Notes: generated by a model not told the origin, from the letters alone. 64,000 bases of DNA from Bacillus salipaludis (GCF_004358205.1 NZ_SMYO01000005.1:124001-188000); one strand, 5' to 3'. Shown: positions 27,479-37,107, counted from the stretch's first letter. Translations and numbers: made by a program.

Positions 27479-28747
27479 ATGCAAGGCGAAAAAATTACTG
27501 TAAAAGATGGCGTATTAAATGTTCCAAACAATCCAATTATCCCGTTTATCGAAGGAGACGGTACTGGTCCTGATATTTGGGCAGCTTCGTATCGCGTATT
27601 AGATGCAGCGGTAGAAAAAGCCTATAAGGGTGAACGCAAACTTGTCTGGAAAGAAGTTTTAGCAGGGGAGAAAGCATTCAATCAAACAGGGGAATGGCTT
27701 CCTTCAGAAACTCTTGATGTAATCAATGAATACTTAATTGCGATTAAAGGCCCATTAACAACTCCTGTTGGCGGTGGAATTCGTTCATTAAACGTTGCAC
27801 TTCGTCAAGAATTAGATTTATTTGTATGCTTACGTCCAGTAAGATGGTTTGAAGGGGTTCCTTCACCGGTTAAACGTCCTCAAGATACAGACATGGTTAT
27901 TTTCCGTGAAAATACTGAGGATATCTATGCTGGTATTGAATATGAAAAAGGTTCAGATGCAGTTAAAAAAGTGATTGAATTCCTTCAAAATGAAATGGGC
28001 GTTAAGAAAATCAGGTTCCCTGAAACTTCAGGTATTGGAATTAAGCCTATTTCTGAAGAAGGAACCAAACGTCTTGTTCGTGCAGCCCTTAACTATACCA
28101 TTAAAGAGGGACGTAAATCTCTTACAATTGTGCACAAAGGTAATATCATGAAATTTACTGAAGGCGCATTTAAAAACTGGGGCTATGAAGTGGCTGAAAA
28201 AGAATTCGGCGATAAAGTCTTCACTTGGAATCAATATGACCGCATTAAAGCTGAACAAGGCACTGATGCTGCAAATAAAGCACAGGCTGATGCTGAAGCA
28301 GCAGGTAAAATTATTGTAAAAGATGCAATTGCGGATATCTTCTTACAACAAATCCTTACTCGCCCTAAAGAATTTGATGTTGTTGCGACAATGAACTTAA
28401 ATGGTGATTATATCTCCGATGCGCTTGCAGCACAAGTCGGCGGAATTGGTATTGCACCAGGAGCAAATATTAACTATGTAACAGGACACGCTATCTTCGA
28501 AGCAACTCATGGAACTGCACCAAAGTATGCAGGTCTTGATAAAGTAAATCCTTCATCTGTTATCCTGTCAGGTGTTCTTATGTTAGAACATTTAGGCTGG
28601 AATGAAGCTGCCAATTTGATCACGAAATCAATGGAAAAATCTATTGCTTCTAAAGTTGTAACATATGATTTTGCCCGTTTAATGGACGGAGCAACAGAAG
28701 TGAAAACTTCAGAATTTGCCGATGAGCTAATCAAAAATATGGAATAA
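27479..28747 (+). CDS. icd: Isocitrate dehydrogenase (NADP)
   Basis: Oxidatively decarboxylates isocitrate to 2-oxoglutarate with NADP. It has 422 residues. The substrate loop [14 protein letters not shown] (about 101-114) carries the Ser that is phosphorylated in E. coli; catalytic Tyr lies in [11 protein letters not shown] and Lys in [14 protein letters not shown]. The C-terminal [11 protein letters not shown] motif is present. ATG follows AGGAGGAGAAC. Middle gene of the citZ-icd-mdh cluster. Confidence 0.97.
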   Translation: MQGEKITVKDGVLNVPNNPIIPFIEGDGTGPDIWAASYRVLDAAVEKAYKGERKLVWKEVLAGEKAFNQTGEWLPSETLDVINEYLIAIKGPLTTPVGGGIRSLNVALRQELDLFVCLRPVRWFEGVPSPVKRPQDTDMVIFRENTEDIYAGIEYEKGSDAVKKVIEFLQNEMGVKKIRFPETSGIGIKPISEEGTKRLVRAALNYTIKEGRKSLTIVHKGNIMKFTEGAFKNWGYEVAEKEFGDKVFTWNQYDRIKAEQGTDAANKAQADAEAAGKIIVKDAIADIFLQQILTRPKEFDVVATMNLNGDYISDALAAQVGGIGIAPGANINYVTGHAIFEATHGTAPKYAGLDKVNPSSVILSGVLMLEHLGWNEAANLITKSMEKSIASKVVTYDFARLMDGATEVKTSEFADELIKNME

Positions 28748-28837
28748 GTTTATTTCCTTCAGGGCTGTTTTTAAAACAGCTCCTGAAAGGTTATGCATTT
28801 TAGATTTAATACTTTTTTAAAAAAGGGGAGAGTCAAA

Positions 28838-29776
28838 ATGTCTTTAAAACGTAAAAAGGTTTCTGTAATCGGCGGAGGTTTCACTGGTGCAACTACTGCA
28901 TTCTTACTTGCACAAAAAGAACTTGCAGATGTAGTTTTAGTTGATATTCCTCAAATGGAAAATCCAACTAAAGGAAAAGCATTAGACATGCTTGAAGCAA
29001 GTCCTGTTCAAGGCTTTGATGCGAACATCACAGGTACTTCTAATTACGAAGATACGGCTGATTCTGATATCGTTGTTATTACAGCCGGTATTGCCCGTAA
29101 ACCAGGCATGAGCCGTGATGATTTAGTTCAAACAAACCAAAAAGTAATGAAAAGTGTAACACAGGAGATTGTTAAGTATTCACCAAACTGTACAATTGTA
29201 GTTTTAACCAACCCAGTTGATGCAATGACCTACACTGTTTTTAAAGAATCTGGCTTTCCTAAAAATCGCGTAATCGGCCAATCAGGAGTTCTTGATACAG
29301 CTCGTTTCCGTACGTTCGTTGCCCAAGAATTAAACCTATCTGTCAAAGATATTACAGGTTTTGTTCTAGGCGGACATGGGGATGACATGGTACCGCTTGT
29401 TCGTTATTCCTATGCAGGCGGTATACCTCTTGAAACATTAATACCGAAAGATCGCTTAGAAGCAATTGTTGAACGTACAAGAAAAGGCGGCGGAGAAATC
29501 GTTAACCTTCTTGGAAACGGCAGCGCATACTATGCTCCTGCAGCATCTTTAGTGGAAATGTCTGAAGCAATTCTGAAAGACCAACGCCGCGTCATTCCTT
29601 CCATTGCATATCTTGAAGGTGAATTTGGATATGATGGAATCTACCTTGGCGTACCAACTATCCTTGGTGCAAATGGAATTGAAAAAGTTATCGAACTTGA
29701 ATTAACTGCTGACGAAAAAGCAGCATTAGATAAATCCGCTGAATCGGTACGCAATGTTATGGGTGTACTAGCTTAA
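28838..29776 (+). CDS. mdh: Malate dehydrogenase (LDH-like, NAD)
   Basis: Interconverts malate and oxaloacetate in the TCA cycle. The ATG at 28838 follows AAAAAAGGGGAGAG and gives 312 residues, the Bacillus length; the longer frame from 28793 has no ribosome site. Rossmann motif [15 protein letters not shown] (about 9-23), Arg loop [12 protein letters not shown] and catalytic His in [12 protein letters not shown] (about residue 179). A strong terminator closes the citZ-icd-mdh cluster. Confidence 0.97.
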   Translation: MSLKRKKVSVIGGGFTGATTAFLLAQKELADVVLVDIPQMENPTKGKALDMLEASPVQGFDANITGTSNYEDTADSDIVVITAGIARKPGMSRDDLVQTNQKVMKSVTQEIVKYSPNCTIVVLTNPVDAMTYTVFKESGFPKNRVIGQSGVLDTARFRTFVAQELNLSVKDITGFVLGGHGDDMVPLVRYSYAGGIPLETLIPKDRLEAIVERTRKGGGEIVNLLGNGSAYYAPAASLVEMSEAILKDQRRVIPSIAYLEGEFGYDGIYLGVPTILGANGIEKVIELELTADEKAALDKSAESVRNVMGVLA

Positions 29777-29785
29777 TAAATTTGT

Positions 29786-29815
29786 GAATTCGGGGTTTAT
29801 GCCCCGAATTTTTTT
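29786..29815 (+). terminator. Terminator after mdh
   Basis: AATTCGGGG, a 6-nt loop and CCCCGAATTTTTTT. Confidence 0.9.
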
Positions 29816-29854
29816 CGAATTGGATTGAAACCGTTTACATAAGGGGGAGATTAA

Positions 29855-30331
29855 ATGCTTTTAGGGAAAAAGAGAAAACTGGGCCGGAAAATTAAAGAAA
29901 TGACCGTTGGAGAAAAATTATCGCTAACCGAAAAAATTGAAGATAAAGACCTTTTACTCTATTTAGGATTAACAGATGATGCCAATCCCCTTTATATTCA
30001 ACATGACTATGCATCACAAACACCATTTAAAAAACCAATTGTCCCGGCTATTATGCTGACAGGAATCCTCACTTCCGCTATTTCGAAGTATTTACCGGGT
30101 CCTGGAAGTCGCATTCTGAGTCAGGAAATTGAGTTTCCAAAACCGGTTTACCATTATGGAACCGTTCATTTTTTATTTGAGGTAATCGAAGTAAATCAAC
30201 CCGATCATTTCGTCATGATTCAAGTATTGGGTCACAATGAAATTAATGAAGTGGTCATCCAAGGAAAAGTAAAGGTATGTCCGCCATACCCGCTCGAAGG
30301 TTTGGATGGACAGGCATTGGAAAATTTTTAA
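29855..30331 (+). CDS. MaoC-like (hotdog) hydratase
   Basis: A 158-residue protein with an N-terminal helix-rich lead (1-20) and a single hotdog domain of the MaoC/(R)-enoyl-CoA hydratase type. The expected catalytic pattern is visible as TDDANPLYIQHDYA (about 43-56, Asp and His), followed by the hydrophobic AIMLTGILTSAISKYLPGPG. The substrate is unknown. ATG follows AAGGGGGAG. A homologous gene sits between mdh and phoP in other Bacillus species, so it belongs to the block. Confidence 0.8.
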   Translation: MLLGKKRKLGRKIKEMTVGEKLSLTEKIEDKDLLLYLGLTDDANPLYIQHDYASQTPFKKPIVPAIMLTGILTSAISKYLPGPGSRILSQEIEFPKPVYHYGTVHFLFEVIEVNQPDHFVMIQVLGHNEINEVVIQGKVKVCPPYPLEGLDGQALENF

Positions 30332-30342
30332 TACGAACAGTT

Positions 30343-30376
30343 AAGGGAATGTAGTCTGCACATTCCTTTTTTCATT
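30343..30376 (+). terminator. Terminator after the MaoC-like gene
   Basis: AAGGGAATGT, a 7-nt loop and ACATTCCTTTTTTC. Confidence 0.85.
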
Positions 30377-30491
30377 TTACCGAGGTTAAAGGTTATTGGA
30401 GAAATTTTTTAAGGTTTATATTATAATAAAAATTGGAAACTTGGATAGGACAATAAAATAGGGGCAAATTTATATAAAAGCGGAGGATTCT

Positions 30492-31205
30492 ATGAAAAAT
30501 AAAGTACTTGTTGTGGATGATGAGCAATCAATCGTAACCTTGCTTCAATATAATTTTGAACAGGCTGGTTTTGAGTGTCTTACAGCAATGGATGGTGAAG
30601 AGGGAAAAAGATTAGCTGAAACAGAGTCACCTGATATCATCATTTTAGACCTTATGCTACCAAAACTAGATGGAATGGATGTTTGCAAACAGCTTCGCCA
30701 AAACAAAGTCATGACCCCTATTCTAATGTTAACAGCAAAAGATGATGAATTTGATAAAATATTGGGCCTTGAATTGGGTGCAGATGACTATATGATTAAG
30801 CCATTCAGCCCAAGAGAAGTAATTGCTCGAGTGAAAGCAATTCTAAGAAGAACACAAGTACAGCCCGAACTTAATGAAAATACAAAAGATATCGAGCAAC
30901 TTGTAATCGGGGATTTAAAAATTTATTCAGAAAAACATGAAGCTTATTTTCGAGGGGAACGATTAGAGCTAACATTAAAGGAATTTGAACTTTTGCTGCA
31001 TCTTGCACAAAATAGTGGAAGGGTTTTAACCCGGGACCAATTATTAAGTGCTGTCTGGAATTATGATTTTGCCGGAGATACAAGGATTGTCGATGTCCAT
31101 ATATCGCATTTAAGGGAAAAAATTGAAGATGATACCAAGAAGCCAATCTATATCAAAACCATTCGCGGACTGGGGTATAAAATGGAGGGGCCAAAAGGAG
31201 AATGA
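30492..31205 (+). CDS. phoP: Phosphate-response regulator PhoP
   Basis: A 237-residue OmpR/PhoB-type response regulator. The receiver domain (1-120) has the acidic pair VDDEQS near residue 9, the phosphorylation site Asp53 in IIILDLMLPKLDG, and Lys in DYMIKPFSP (about 103). The winged-helix DNA-binding domain (about 138-233) ends with IVDVHISHLREKIE and TIRGLGYKM. PhoP binds direct repeats of TT(A/T/C)ACA. ATG follows AAAAGCGGAGGA. Its last four bases overlap phoR. Confidence 0.95.
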   Translation: MKNKVLVVDDEQSIVTLLQYNFEQAGFECLTAMDGEEGKRLAETESPDIIILDLMLPKLDGMDVCKQLRQNKVMTPILMLTAKDDEFDKILGLELGADDYMIKPFSPREVIARVKAILRRTQVQPELNENTKDIEQLVIGDLKIYSEKHEAYFRGERLELTLKEFELLLHLAQNSGRVLTRDQLLSAVWNYDFAGDTRIVDVHISHLREKIEDDTKKPIYIKTIRGLGYKMEGPKGE

Positions 31206-32617
31206 TAAATTTTCGTAAAAGGCTTCTAATTGCACTAATTGCTACCATAGTGATTGTCTTAACTGGATTAGGAATAATGCTTAGTCAGTTATTGAAAGGT
31301 TATTATTCTAATTCATTTTACCAACTAAAACAGGAATATGGACAATATGGGTGGATTTTATTATTTAGCCTGGGAATTATCTTACTTATCATTCTTTTTC
31401 TTGGATATTTGATTACAGCAAGATACACGAAACCGATTGAAGCCGCGACACAAGTGGCAATGGAACTTGCTAAAGGAAATTATCGAGCAAGGACTACTGT
31501 GGGTGGATTTAACGAAACAGGAATGCTTAACCAGTCGATAAACATTTTGGCAAAAAACATTGAAGAAATGGTCAAATCTAAGGAAATGCAGCAGGATCGG
31601 TTGACGGCTCTGATTGAAAATATTGGGGCAGGCTTAATTTTAATTGACAGCCGTGGATTTATAAATTTGATAAATCGTGGCTATAGTGAAATATTTCATG
31701 TGGATCCTGCAGATTATTTGTTTAAACGTTATTTTGAAGTGATGGACCATGAAGAAATCTGTAATTTAGTTACAGAGGTTTTCAGAACTGAGCAAAAGAT
31801 TAGAAAACAAATGTTGCTTCCATTATTTATTGAAAGAAAGTACTTTGATGTTTACGGGGTGCCAATCATTGGGAAAAACAATGCTTGGAAAGGCATCTTG
31901 CTAGCTTTTCATGATATAACAGAAATAAAAAAGCTTGAGCAAATGCGTAAGGATTTTGTTGCAAATGTTTCGCATGAATTAAAAACACCGGTCACATCAA
32001 TCAAAGGATTCACTGAAACACTTTTAGATGGGGCGATGAACAATCAAGAAACATTGGAAGCTTTCCTCTCGATTATTTTAAAGGAAAGTGACAGGCTGCA
32101 AACGCTGATTCAGGATTTATTGGACTTGTCAAAAATTGAACAGCAAGGATTTAAATTGGCTTTGCAAGAAGTAGATTTGACATTATTACTTAATGAAGTG
32201 ATCACAATGTTGAGTGGAAAAGCACAAGAAAAGAAAATGAACATTGATTTTTATCCAAACCAGGAACAGGTATTGATTAAAGGCGATTTGGATCGATTAA
32301 AACAAGTGTTTATTAATTTGATTGCAAATGCGATTACCTATACACCTCCTGAAGGAGAGGTAAAGGTCATATTACTTGAACATGGAAAGAATGTTCGAAT
32401 TCATGTGAAAGATTCTGGAGTGGGAATTGAAAAGGATGAAATTCCTCGAATATTTGAGCGCTTTTACCGTGTAGACCGGGCTCGAAGCAGGAATTCCGGC
32501 GGAACTGGTCTAGGTTTAGCCATCGTAAAGCATTTAGTTGAGGCTCACCATGGAACAATTAGTGTAAGAAGTAGTGTAGGCGAAGGCAGTGAATTTATTA
32601 TCGAATTTAGTAAATAG
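31202..32617 (+). CDS. phoR: Phosphate sensor kinase PhoR, short-ectodomain form
   Basis: Sensor histidine kinase partner of PhoP. In order: membrane helix 1 (about 9-31), an outside loop of only about 18 residues, membrane helix 2 (about 49-70), HAMP (about 70-122), PAS (about 133-225), dimerisation domain with His258 in NVSHELKTPVTSIKG, and ATPase domain with VKDSGVGIEKDEIPRIFERF and GGTGLGLAIVKH. It has 471 residues, whereas B. subtilis PhoR has about 579; the missing part is the extracytoplasmic PDC-like domain. Start ATG overlaps the phoP stop. The PAS domain, thought to sense teichoic acid intermediates, is retained. Confidence 0.93.
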   Translation: MINFRKRLLIALIATIVIVLTGLGIMLSQLLKGYYSNSFYQLKQEYGQYGWILLFSLGIILLIILFLGYLITARYTKPIEAATQVAMELAKGNYRARTTVGGFNETGMLNQSINILAKNIEEMVKSKEMQQDRLTALIENIGAGLILIDSRGFINLINRGYSEIFHVDPADYLFKRYFEVMDHEEICNLVTEVFRTEQKIRKQMLLPLFIERKYFDVYGVPIIGKNNAWKGILLAFHDITEIKKLEQMRKDFVANVSHELKTPVTSIKGFTETLLDGAMNNQETLEAFLSIILKESDRLQTLIQDLLDLSKIEQQGFKLALQEVDLTLLLNEVITMLSGKAQEKKMNIDFYPNQEQVLIKGDLDRLKQVFINLIANAITYTPPEGEVKVILLEHGKNVRIHVKDSGVGIEKDEIPRIFERFYRVDRARSRNSGGTGLGLAIVKHLVEAHHGTISVRSSVGEGSEFIIEFSK

Positions 32618-32650
32618 TGAAAGTAACCTTGGATTGGTTGGTGTAATAAA

Positions 32651-32707
32651 TTTACATAAACTTAATAGTTTCTATATATTTAGTTAACATTGTCGTTATA
32701 TGATAAT
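32651..32707 (+). promoter_or_regulatory. Candidate PhoP boxes and promoter after phoR
   Basis: Four hexamers at exact 11-bp spacing: TTTACA (32651), TTAATA (32662), TATATA (32673) and TTAACA (32684). The outer two match the PhoP box TT(A/T/C)ACA fully, TTAATA at 5 of 6. A -10 follows as TATGAT (32699) or GATAAT (32702); with a start near 32712 the boxes span about -61 to -23, the usual PhoP activation window. CCTTGGATTGG (32627-32637) and CCAATCCAAGG (32719-32729) flank the array as an inverted repeat. Confidence 0.45.
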
Positions 32708-32711
32708 TGTA

Positions 32712-32780
32712 CAAGCCCCCAATCCAAGGGAACCAAAGAAAAGGTGAAAGTTACCCCGCTTTCACCTTTTCTTTTTTTTG
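32712..32780 (+). ncRNA. Possible short Pho-controlled transcript
   Basis: Between the candidate PhoP-box promoter and a strong terminator lie about 70 nt with no start codon behind a ribosome site. If the promoter is real this would be a small RNA, or a leader that reaches polA by read-through. Inference only. Confidence 0.3.
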
Positions 32781-32782
32781 CG
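32739..32782 (+). terminator. Terminator between phoR and polA
   Basis: GAAAAGGTGAAAG (32738-32750) and CTTTCACCTTTTC enclose TTACCCCG and are followed by eight Ts. Confidence 0.9.
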
Positions 32783-32897
32783 TACTCAACGTTATTTTCT
32801 TTTCTTTTTCCAGTCATGATAGAATAAGAAAAGGAAATTATGTTTTTATAAAGATATATACATAATCGTTTATAAATGTAATATGAGGAGGTTCCTG

Positions 32898-35534
32898 ATG
32901 GATCAGAAAAAGCTAGTATTAATAGACGGGAATAGTATTGCCTACCGGGCATTTTTTGCGTTGCCGCTGCTGAATAATGATAAAGGAATTCATACAAATG
33001 CAGTTTATGGTTTTACCATGATGCTGATGAAGATTATTGAAGATGAACAACCGACCCATATCTTAGTTGCCTTTGATGCAGGAAAAACGACCTTTCGTCA
33101 CAAAACGTTTGAGGAATATAAGGGTGGCAGGCAAAAAACACCTCCAGAATTATCAGAGCAATTTCCGTTTATCCGTGAACTGTTAGATGCCTATGGGATT
33201 TCACGTTATGAACTCAACAATTATGAGGCAGATGATATTATCGGCACTCTCTCACTAAATGCTGAAGAGAATGGTTATGATGTAAAAGTGATCTCCGGAG
33301 ATAAGGATTTAACACAGCTATCCTCGAATAACATTACAGTCGGAATTACCCGAAAAGGGATTACAGATATTGAAGAATATACTCCAGAGCATATTCAAGA
33401 AAAATACGGTCTTACTCCTGGGCAAATTATCGATATGAAGGGTTTAATGGGAGATTCATCTGACAATATCCCGGGGGTACCGGGAGTCGGTGAAAAAACG
33501 GCAATTAAATTACTTAAGGAATTTTCGACACTGGAAAATCTTCTGGATTCCATCGGGCAAGTCAGCGGTAAAAAACTGCAGGAAAAGCTCGAAGAATTTA
33601 AAGGCCAAGCGTTAATGAGCAAAGAGTTAGCAACGATTGAAAGAAAGGCTCCAGTCGAAATAAAACTAGATGAAATTTCCTATGAAGGGTTTACCAGAGA
33701 AAAAGTGGTGGCATTTTTTAAAGAATTAGGCTTTAATTCATTGCTGGATAAACTCGGAGAGTCTGAAGTAGGTGAAGTTCAGGACGATTTGGAAGAGATC
33801 GAGTTTCAGATTCCGGAAGAAATCACTGCGGATTTATTTGCCGATCATAATTATTTCTATGTGGAAATGCTCGATGACAATTACCATTATGCTGACATTA
33901 TCGGTTTTTCACTGGTAAATGAAAACGGGAATTTTTATTTTCCAACGGAATTGGCAATAAAATCAGAGGAATTTAAAAAATGGGCTGAAGACGAAAATAA
34001 AACGAAAACGGTATATGATGCAAAACGTTCAGAGGTTTCTTTAAGAAGATATGGAATTCATTTAAAAGGTGTCGATTTTGATACTTTGATTGCTTCTTAC
34101 ATCATCAACCCGACTGAAAGCATTGAAGATCTTGCATCCATTGCAAAAAGAAATGATGTTCATAATATTCAATCTGATGAAGCCTTTTATGGAAAAGGAG
34201 CCAAACGGAAAATTCCCGATACCCAGCTGCATGCGGATCATTTAGTAAGAAAAAGCTTGGCAATGTCTGTTTTAAAGGAAAAACTGGAACATGATTTAAT
34301 ACAAAATGAACAATATGAATTGTTCACTGATCTTGAGATGCCGTTATCGCTTATTTTAGCAGATATGGAGGCATGTGGGATAAAGGTGGACAGCGAGCGG
34401 CTGCAGTTGATGGGGCAGGAGATTAACGACCGTTTAATCGACATCGAAAAGGTCATCCATGAATTAGCAGGTGAGAAGTTTAACATTAATTCGCCTAAAC
34501 AACTAGGGATTATCCTATTTGAGAAATTGGGTCTGCCTTCATTCAAGAAAACGAAAACGGGATATTCAACTTCTGCTGATGTATTAGAAAAACTGGCGCC
34601 TGATCATGAAATCATTGAATATATTCTTCTTTACAGGCAATTAGGTAAGTTGCAGTCAACCTATATTGAAGGGTTACTTAAGGTCATTAATCCTGAAAAT
34701 AGTAAGGTCCATACAAGATTTCAACAAACTTTAACTGCGACAGGAAGACTAAGTTCTATTGATCCGAACCTGCAAAACATTCCAATTCGTTTGGAAGAAG
34801 GACGAAAAATTCGGCAGGCCTTCGTTCCATCCGAAAAAGACTGGGTGATTTTTGCTGCGGATTATTCGCAGATTGAATTGCGTGTCTTAGCGGATATTGC
34901 CGGTGATGCCAAACTGATTCAAGCCTTTAAAGAAGACCTGGATATTCATACGAAAACCGCGATGGAAGTATTCCATGTCAGTGCGGAGGAGGTCACCTCT
35001 AATATGAGACGTCAGGCAAAGGCCGTAAATTTTGGAATTGTTTATGGAATCAGCGATTATGGTTTATCACAGGGATTAGGTATTACCCGTAAAGAGGCAG
35101 GAAATTTTATTGAACGTTATCTTAACAGCTATCCGGGTGTCAAAGATTATATGGATGATATCATTAAACTGGCAAAACAAAAGGGATATGTTACGACATT
35201 ATTGCAGCGCAGAAGATATATCCCGGAAATCACCAGCCGTAATTTTAATATTCGCAGCTTTGCGGAAAGAACGGCGATGAACACCCCGATTCAAGGGAGT
35301 GCGGCTGATATTATTAAAAAAGCCATGATTGAGATGGATGCAGCACTGAAAGGGCACAACTTAAAAACAAGGCTATTGCTTCAGGTCCATGATGAATTGA
35401 TCTTCGAGGCACCACAGGATGAGATTGAAATTTTAAAAACGTTGGTACCGGAAGTAATGGAACATGCACTGGAATTGAAGGTGCCATTAAAAGTAGACTA
35501 TGCATATGGGCCAACCTGGTTTGATGCCAAGTAA
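32898..35534 (+). CDS. polA: DNA polymerase I
   Basis: Repair and Okazaki-fragment processing polymerase. The 5'-nuclease domain (about 1-290) starts LVLIDGNSIAYRAFF and has the helix-hairpin-helix VPGVGEKTAIKLL. The middle domain (about 300-460) keeps the fold but lacks the acidic DEDD residues, so proofreading is absent, as in other Bacillus Pol I. The polymerase domain has DYSQIELRVLA (about 655) and QVHDELIFE (about 829). I use the ATG at 32898 (878 residues) since AGGAGG (32885-32890) precedes it; the ATG at 32883 overlaps that site. mutM follows after 16 bp. Confidence 0.96.
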   Translation: MDQKKLVLIDGNSIAYRAFFALPLLNNDKGIHTNAVYGFTMMLMKIIEDEQPTHILVAFDAGKTTFRHKTFEEYKGGRQKTPPELSEQFPFIRELLDAYGISRYELNNYEADDIIGTLSLNAEENGYDVKVISGDKDLTQLSSNNITVGITRKGITDIEEYTPEHIQEKYGLTPGQIIDMKGLMGDSSDNIPGVPGVGEKTAIKLLKEFSTLENLLDSIGQVSGKKLQEKLEEFKGQALMSKELATIERKAPVEIKLDEISYEGFTREKVVAFFKELGFNSLLDKLGESEVGEVQDDLEEIEFQIPEEITADLFADHNYFYVEMLDDNYHYADIIGFSLVNENGNFYFPTELAIKSEEFKKWAEDENKTKTVYDAKRSEVSLRRYGIHLKGVDFDTLIASYIINPTESIEDLASIAKRNDVHNIQSDEAFYGKGAKRKIPDTQLHADHLVRKSLAMSVLKEKLEHDLIQNEQYELFTDLEMPLSLILADMEACGIKVDSERLQLMGQEINDRLIDIEKVIHELAGEKFNINSPKQLGIILFEKLGLPSFKKTKTGYSTSADVLEKLAPDHEIIEYILLYRQLGKLQSTYIEGLLKVINPENSKVHTRFQQTLTATGRLSSIDPNLQNIPIRLEEGRKIRQAFVPSEKDWVIFAADYSQIELRVLADIAGDAKLIQAFKEDLDIHTKTAMEVFHVSAEEVTSNMRRQAKAVNFGIVYGISDYGLSQGLGITRKEAGNFIERYLNSYPGVKDYMDDIIKLAKQKGYVTTLLQRRRYIPEITSRNFNIRSFAERTAMNTPIQGSAADIIKKAMIEMDAALKGHNLKTRLLLQVHDELIFEAPQDEIEILKTLVPEVMEHALELKVPLKVDYAYGPTWFDAK

Positions 35535-35550
35535 AATGAGGTGAATTTGA

Positions 35551-36378
35551 ATGCCTGAACTTCCAGAAGTCGAAACGGTGCGAAAAACGTTAAAAAATTT
35601 AGTTCTTCATAAGAAAATTAAAGATATCATAGTCCATTGGCCGAAAATCATAAAAAATCCCGTAGAAATCGAGCAATTCATTGATGCCCTAAAAGGGGAA
35701 ACCATTTTGGATGTGGGGAGGAGAGGGAAATTTTTAATCCTATATACCGACCATTATGCGCTTGTTTCCCATTTAAGGATGGAAGGAAAATACGGACTCT
35801 ATCCTAAAAATGAGCCTTATGATAAGCATACCCATGTGATTTTTCATTTTACCGATGAAACCGATTTAAGGTATCGTGATGTTCGTAAATTTGGAACAAT
35901 GCATTTATATAAAAAAGGGGAAGAATTTTTCCGGCCGCCATTATTTGATCTTGGACCAGAGCCCTTTGATGATACCTTTACAAGAGATTATTTAAGCGAG
36001 ATGTTAAAAAAGACAACAAGGAAAGTAAAACCGGCACTTTTAGATCAAAAGGTCCTCGTTGGGCTTGGAAATATATATGTAGATGAAGCCCTTTTCCGGG
36101 CAGGGATTCATCCGGAACGGATTGCGAATACATTGACTGAGGAAGAAACCACAAATCTTCATCGAGAAATTATTCATACATTAAGTGAAGCAGTGAAAAA
36201 GGGCGGAAGTACGATACGTTCTTATGTCAACTCTCAAGGAGAGATTGGCATGTTTCAGCTTGAATTATATGCCTATGGACGCAAGGGCGAAGCATGTAAA
36301 CGATGCGGTACACCGCTTGAAAAAATAACGGTCGGCGGCCGTGGAACACATTTTTGTCCAAGCTGCCAAAAGATTTAA
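35551..36378 (+). CDS. mutM: Formamidopyrimidine-DNA glycosylase
   Basis: Excises 8-oxoguanine and FaPy lesions and nicks the abasic site. The 275 residues have Pro2-Glu3 in PELPEVETVRKTL (catalytic), the conserved Lys in LRMEGKYGLY (about 75-84), the helix-two-turn-helix near 155-175 and the C-terminal zinc finger CKRCGTPLEKITVGGRGTHF followed by CPSCQ (about 249-273). ATG follows GAGGTG. It is in the polA-mutM operon. Confidence 0.96.
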   Translation: MPELPEVETVRKTLKNLVLHKKIKDIIVHWPKIIKNPVEIEQFIDALKGETILDVGRRGKFLILYTDHYALVSHLRMEGKYGLYPKNEPYDKHTHVIFHFTDETDLRYRDVRKFGTMHLYKKGEEFFRPPLFDLGPEPFDDTFTRDYLSEMLKKTTRKVKPALLDQKVLVGLGNIYVDEALFRAGIHPERIANTLTEEETTNLHREIIHTLSEAVKKGGSTIRSYVNSQGEIGMFQLELYAYGRKGEACKRCGTPLEKITVGGRGTHFCPSCQKI

Positions 36379-36417
36379 TCATGATGTAAAAGCCGGTTTA
36401 AAGGCACACATAGGATA

Positions 36418-36460
36418 GGCTCCTTCCATATACTATCGTAGTGATTGACAGGAAGGAGCC
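36418..36460 (+). promoter_or_regulatory. Inverted repeat covering the ytaF ribosome site
   Basis: GGCTCCTTCC (36418-36427) and GGAAGGAGCC (36451-36460) are perfect 10-bp arms 23 nt apart. The right arm holds AAGGAG, the only ribosome site for ytaF. CATATACT at 36426-36433 resembles a SigE -10, with CACACAT about 14 bp upstream; a start there would leave the left arm out of the message. Confidence 0.5.
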
Positions 36461-36468
36461 CTAAATCA

Positions 36469-37104
36469 ATGGTTCAATTGTTCTCACTTCTCTTGCTAGC
36501 TCTTGCTCTTAGTCTCGACAGCTTTAGTGTTGGATTTACCTATGGATTAAGAAAAATGGTCATGCCGGTTAAATCAGTTCTTATCATTGCTAGCTGTGCG
36601 GGATTATCTTTATTACTCGCTGTGTCAATCGGACATGGTCTTGCAAAAATATTATCACCAAGTATAACGGCAGGGCTTGGGGGATTCATCCTTATTGCTT
36701 TGGGTGCAGGAGTCATTTATCAATATTTTCGGCCGGAAAAAGAGAAAGAAGTTCAAAAACAAGAAAAAACAATTGTAAATTTTGAAATTCGCTCTCTCGG
36801 TTTAGCCATAAATATTTTGAAAAAACCAATGTCTGCCGATTTTGACCAATCTGGTACCATTACAGGAATTGAGGCATTAGCGCTGGGGTTTGCGTTGTCA
36901 TTAGACTCTTTTGGCGCAGGAATTGGGGCTGCTATGCTTGGGTTTTCCCCTTACTATTTGGCGATAGCGGTAGCGATTATGAGCCCATCCTTTGTCGTTT
37001 TTGGAATTAAAATTGGAACATTCTTTCACAAATATGAATGGATTCAGAAATTTACCTTCTTACCGGGGGTCATGTTAATCTTAATTGGAATATGGAAATT
37101 ATGA
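36469..37104 (+). CDS. ytaF: Sporulation membrane protein YtaF (MntP-like)
   Basis: A 211-residue polytopic protein of the YtaF/MntP superfamily, linked to sporulation in Bacillus; the transported ion is not established. Six membrane helices in two homologous halves, each with the acidic signature: ALALSLDSFSVGFTYG (about 8-23) and ALGFALSLDSFGAGIGAAM (about 139-157). ATG at 36469 is 8 bp after the AAGGAGCC arm of an inverted repeat; an in-frame ATG at 36445 lies in the loop of that repeat and has no ribosome site. Confidence 0.88.
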   Translation: MVQLFSLLLLALALSLDSFSVGFTYGLRKMVMPVKSVLIIASCAGLSLLLAVSIGHGLAKILSPSITAGLGGFILIALGAGVIYQYFRPEKEKEVQKQEKTIVNFEIRSLGLAINILKKPMSADFDQSGTITGIEALALGFALSLDSFGAGIGAAMLGFSPYYLAIAVAIMSPSFVVFGIKIGTFFHKYEWIQKFTFLPGVMLILIGIWKL

Positions 37105-37107
37105 TAC

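Noticed and set aside
28760..28788. Hairpin between icd and mdh as a terminator
   Set aside because: GGGCTGTTTT/AAACAGCTCC folds but has no T tract, and mdh is expected to be reached by read-through.
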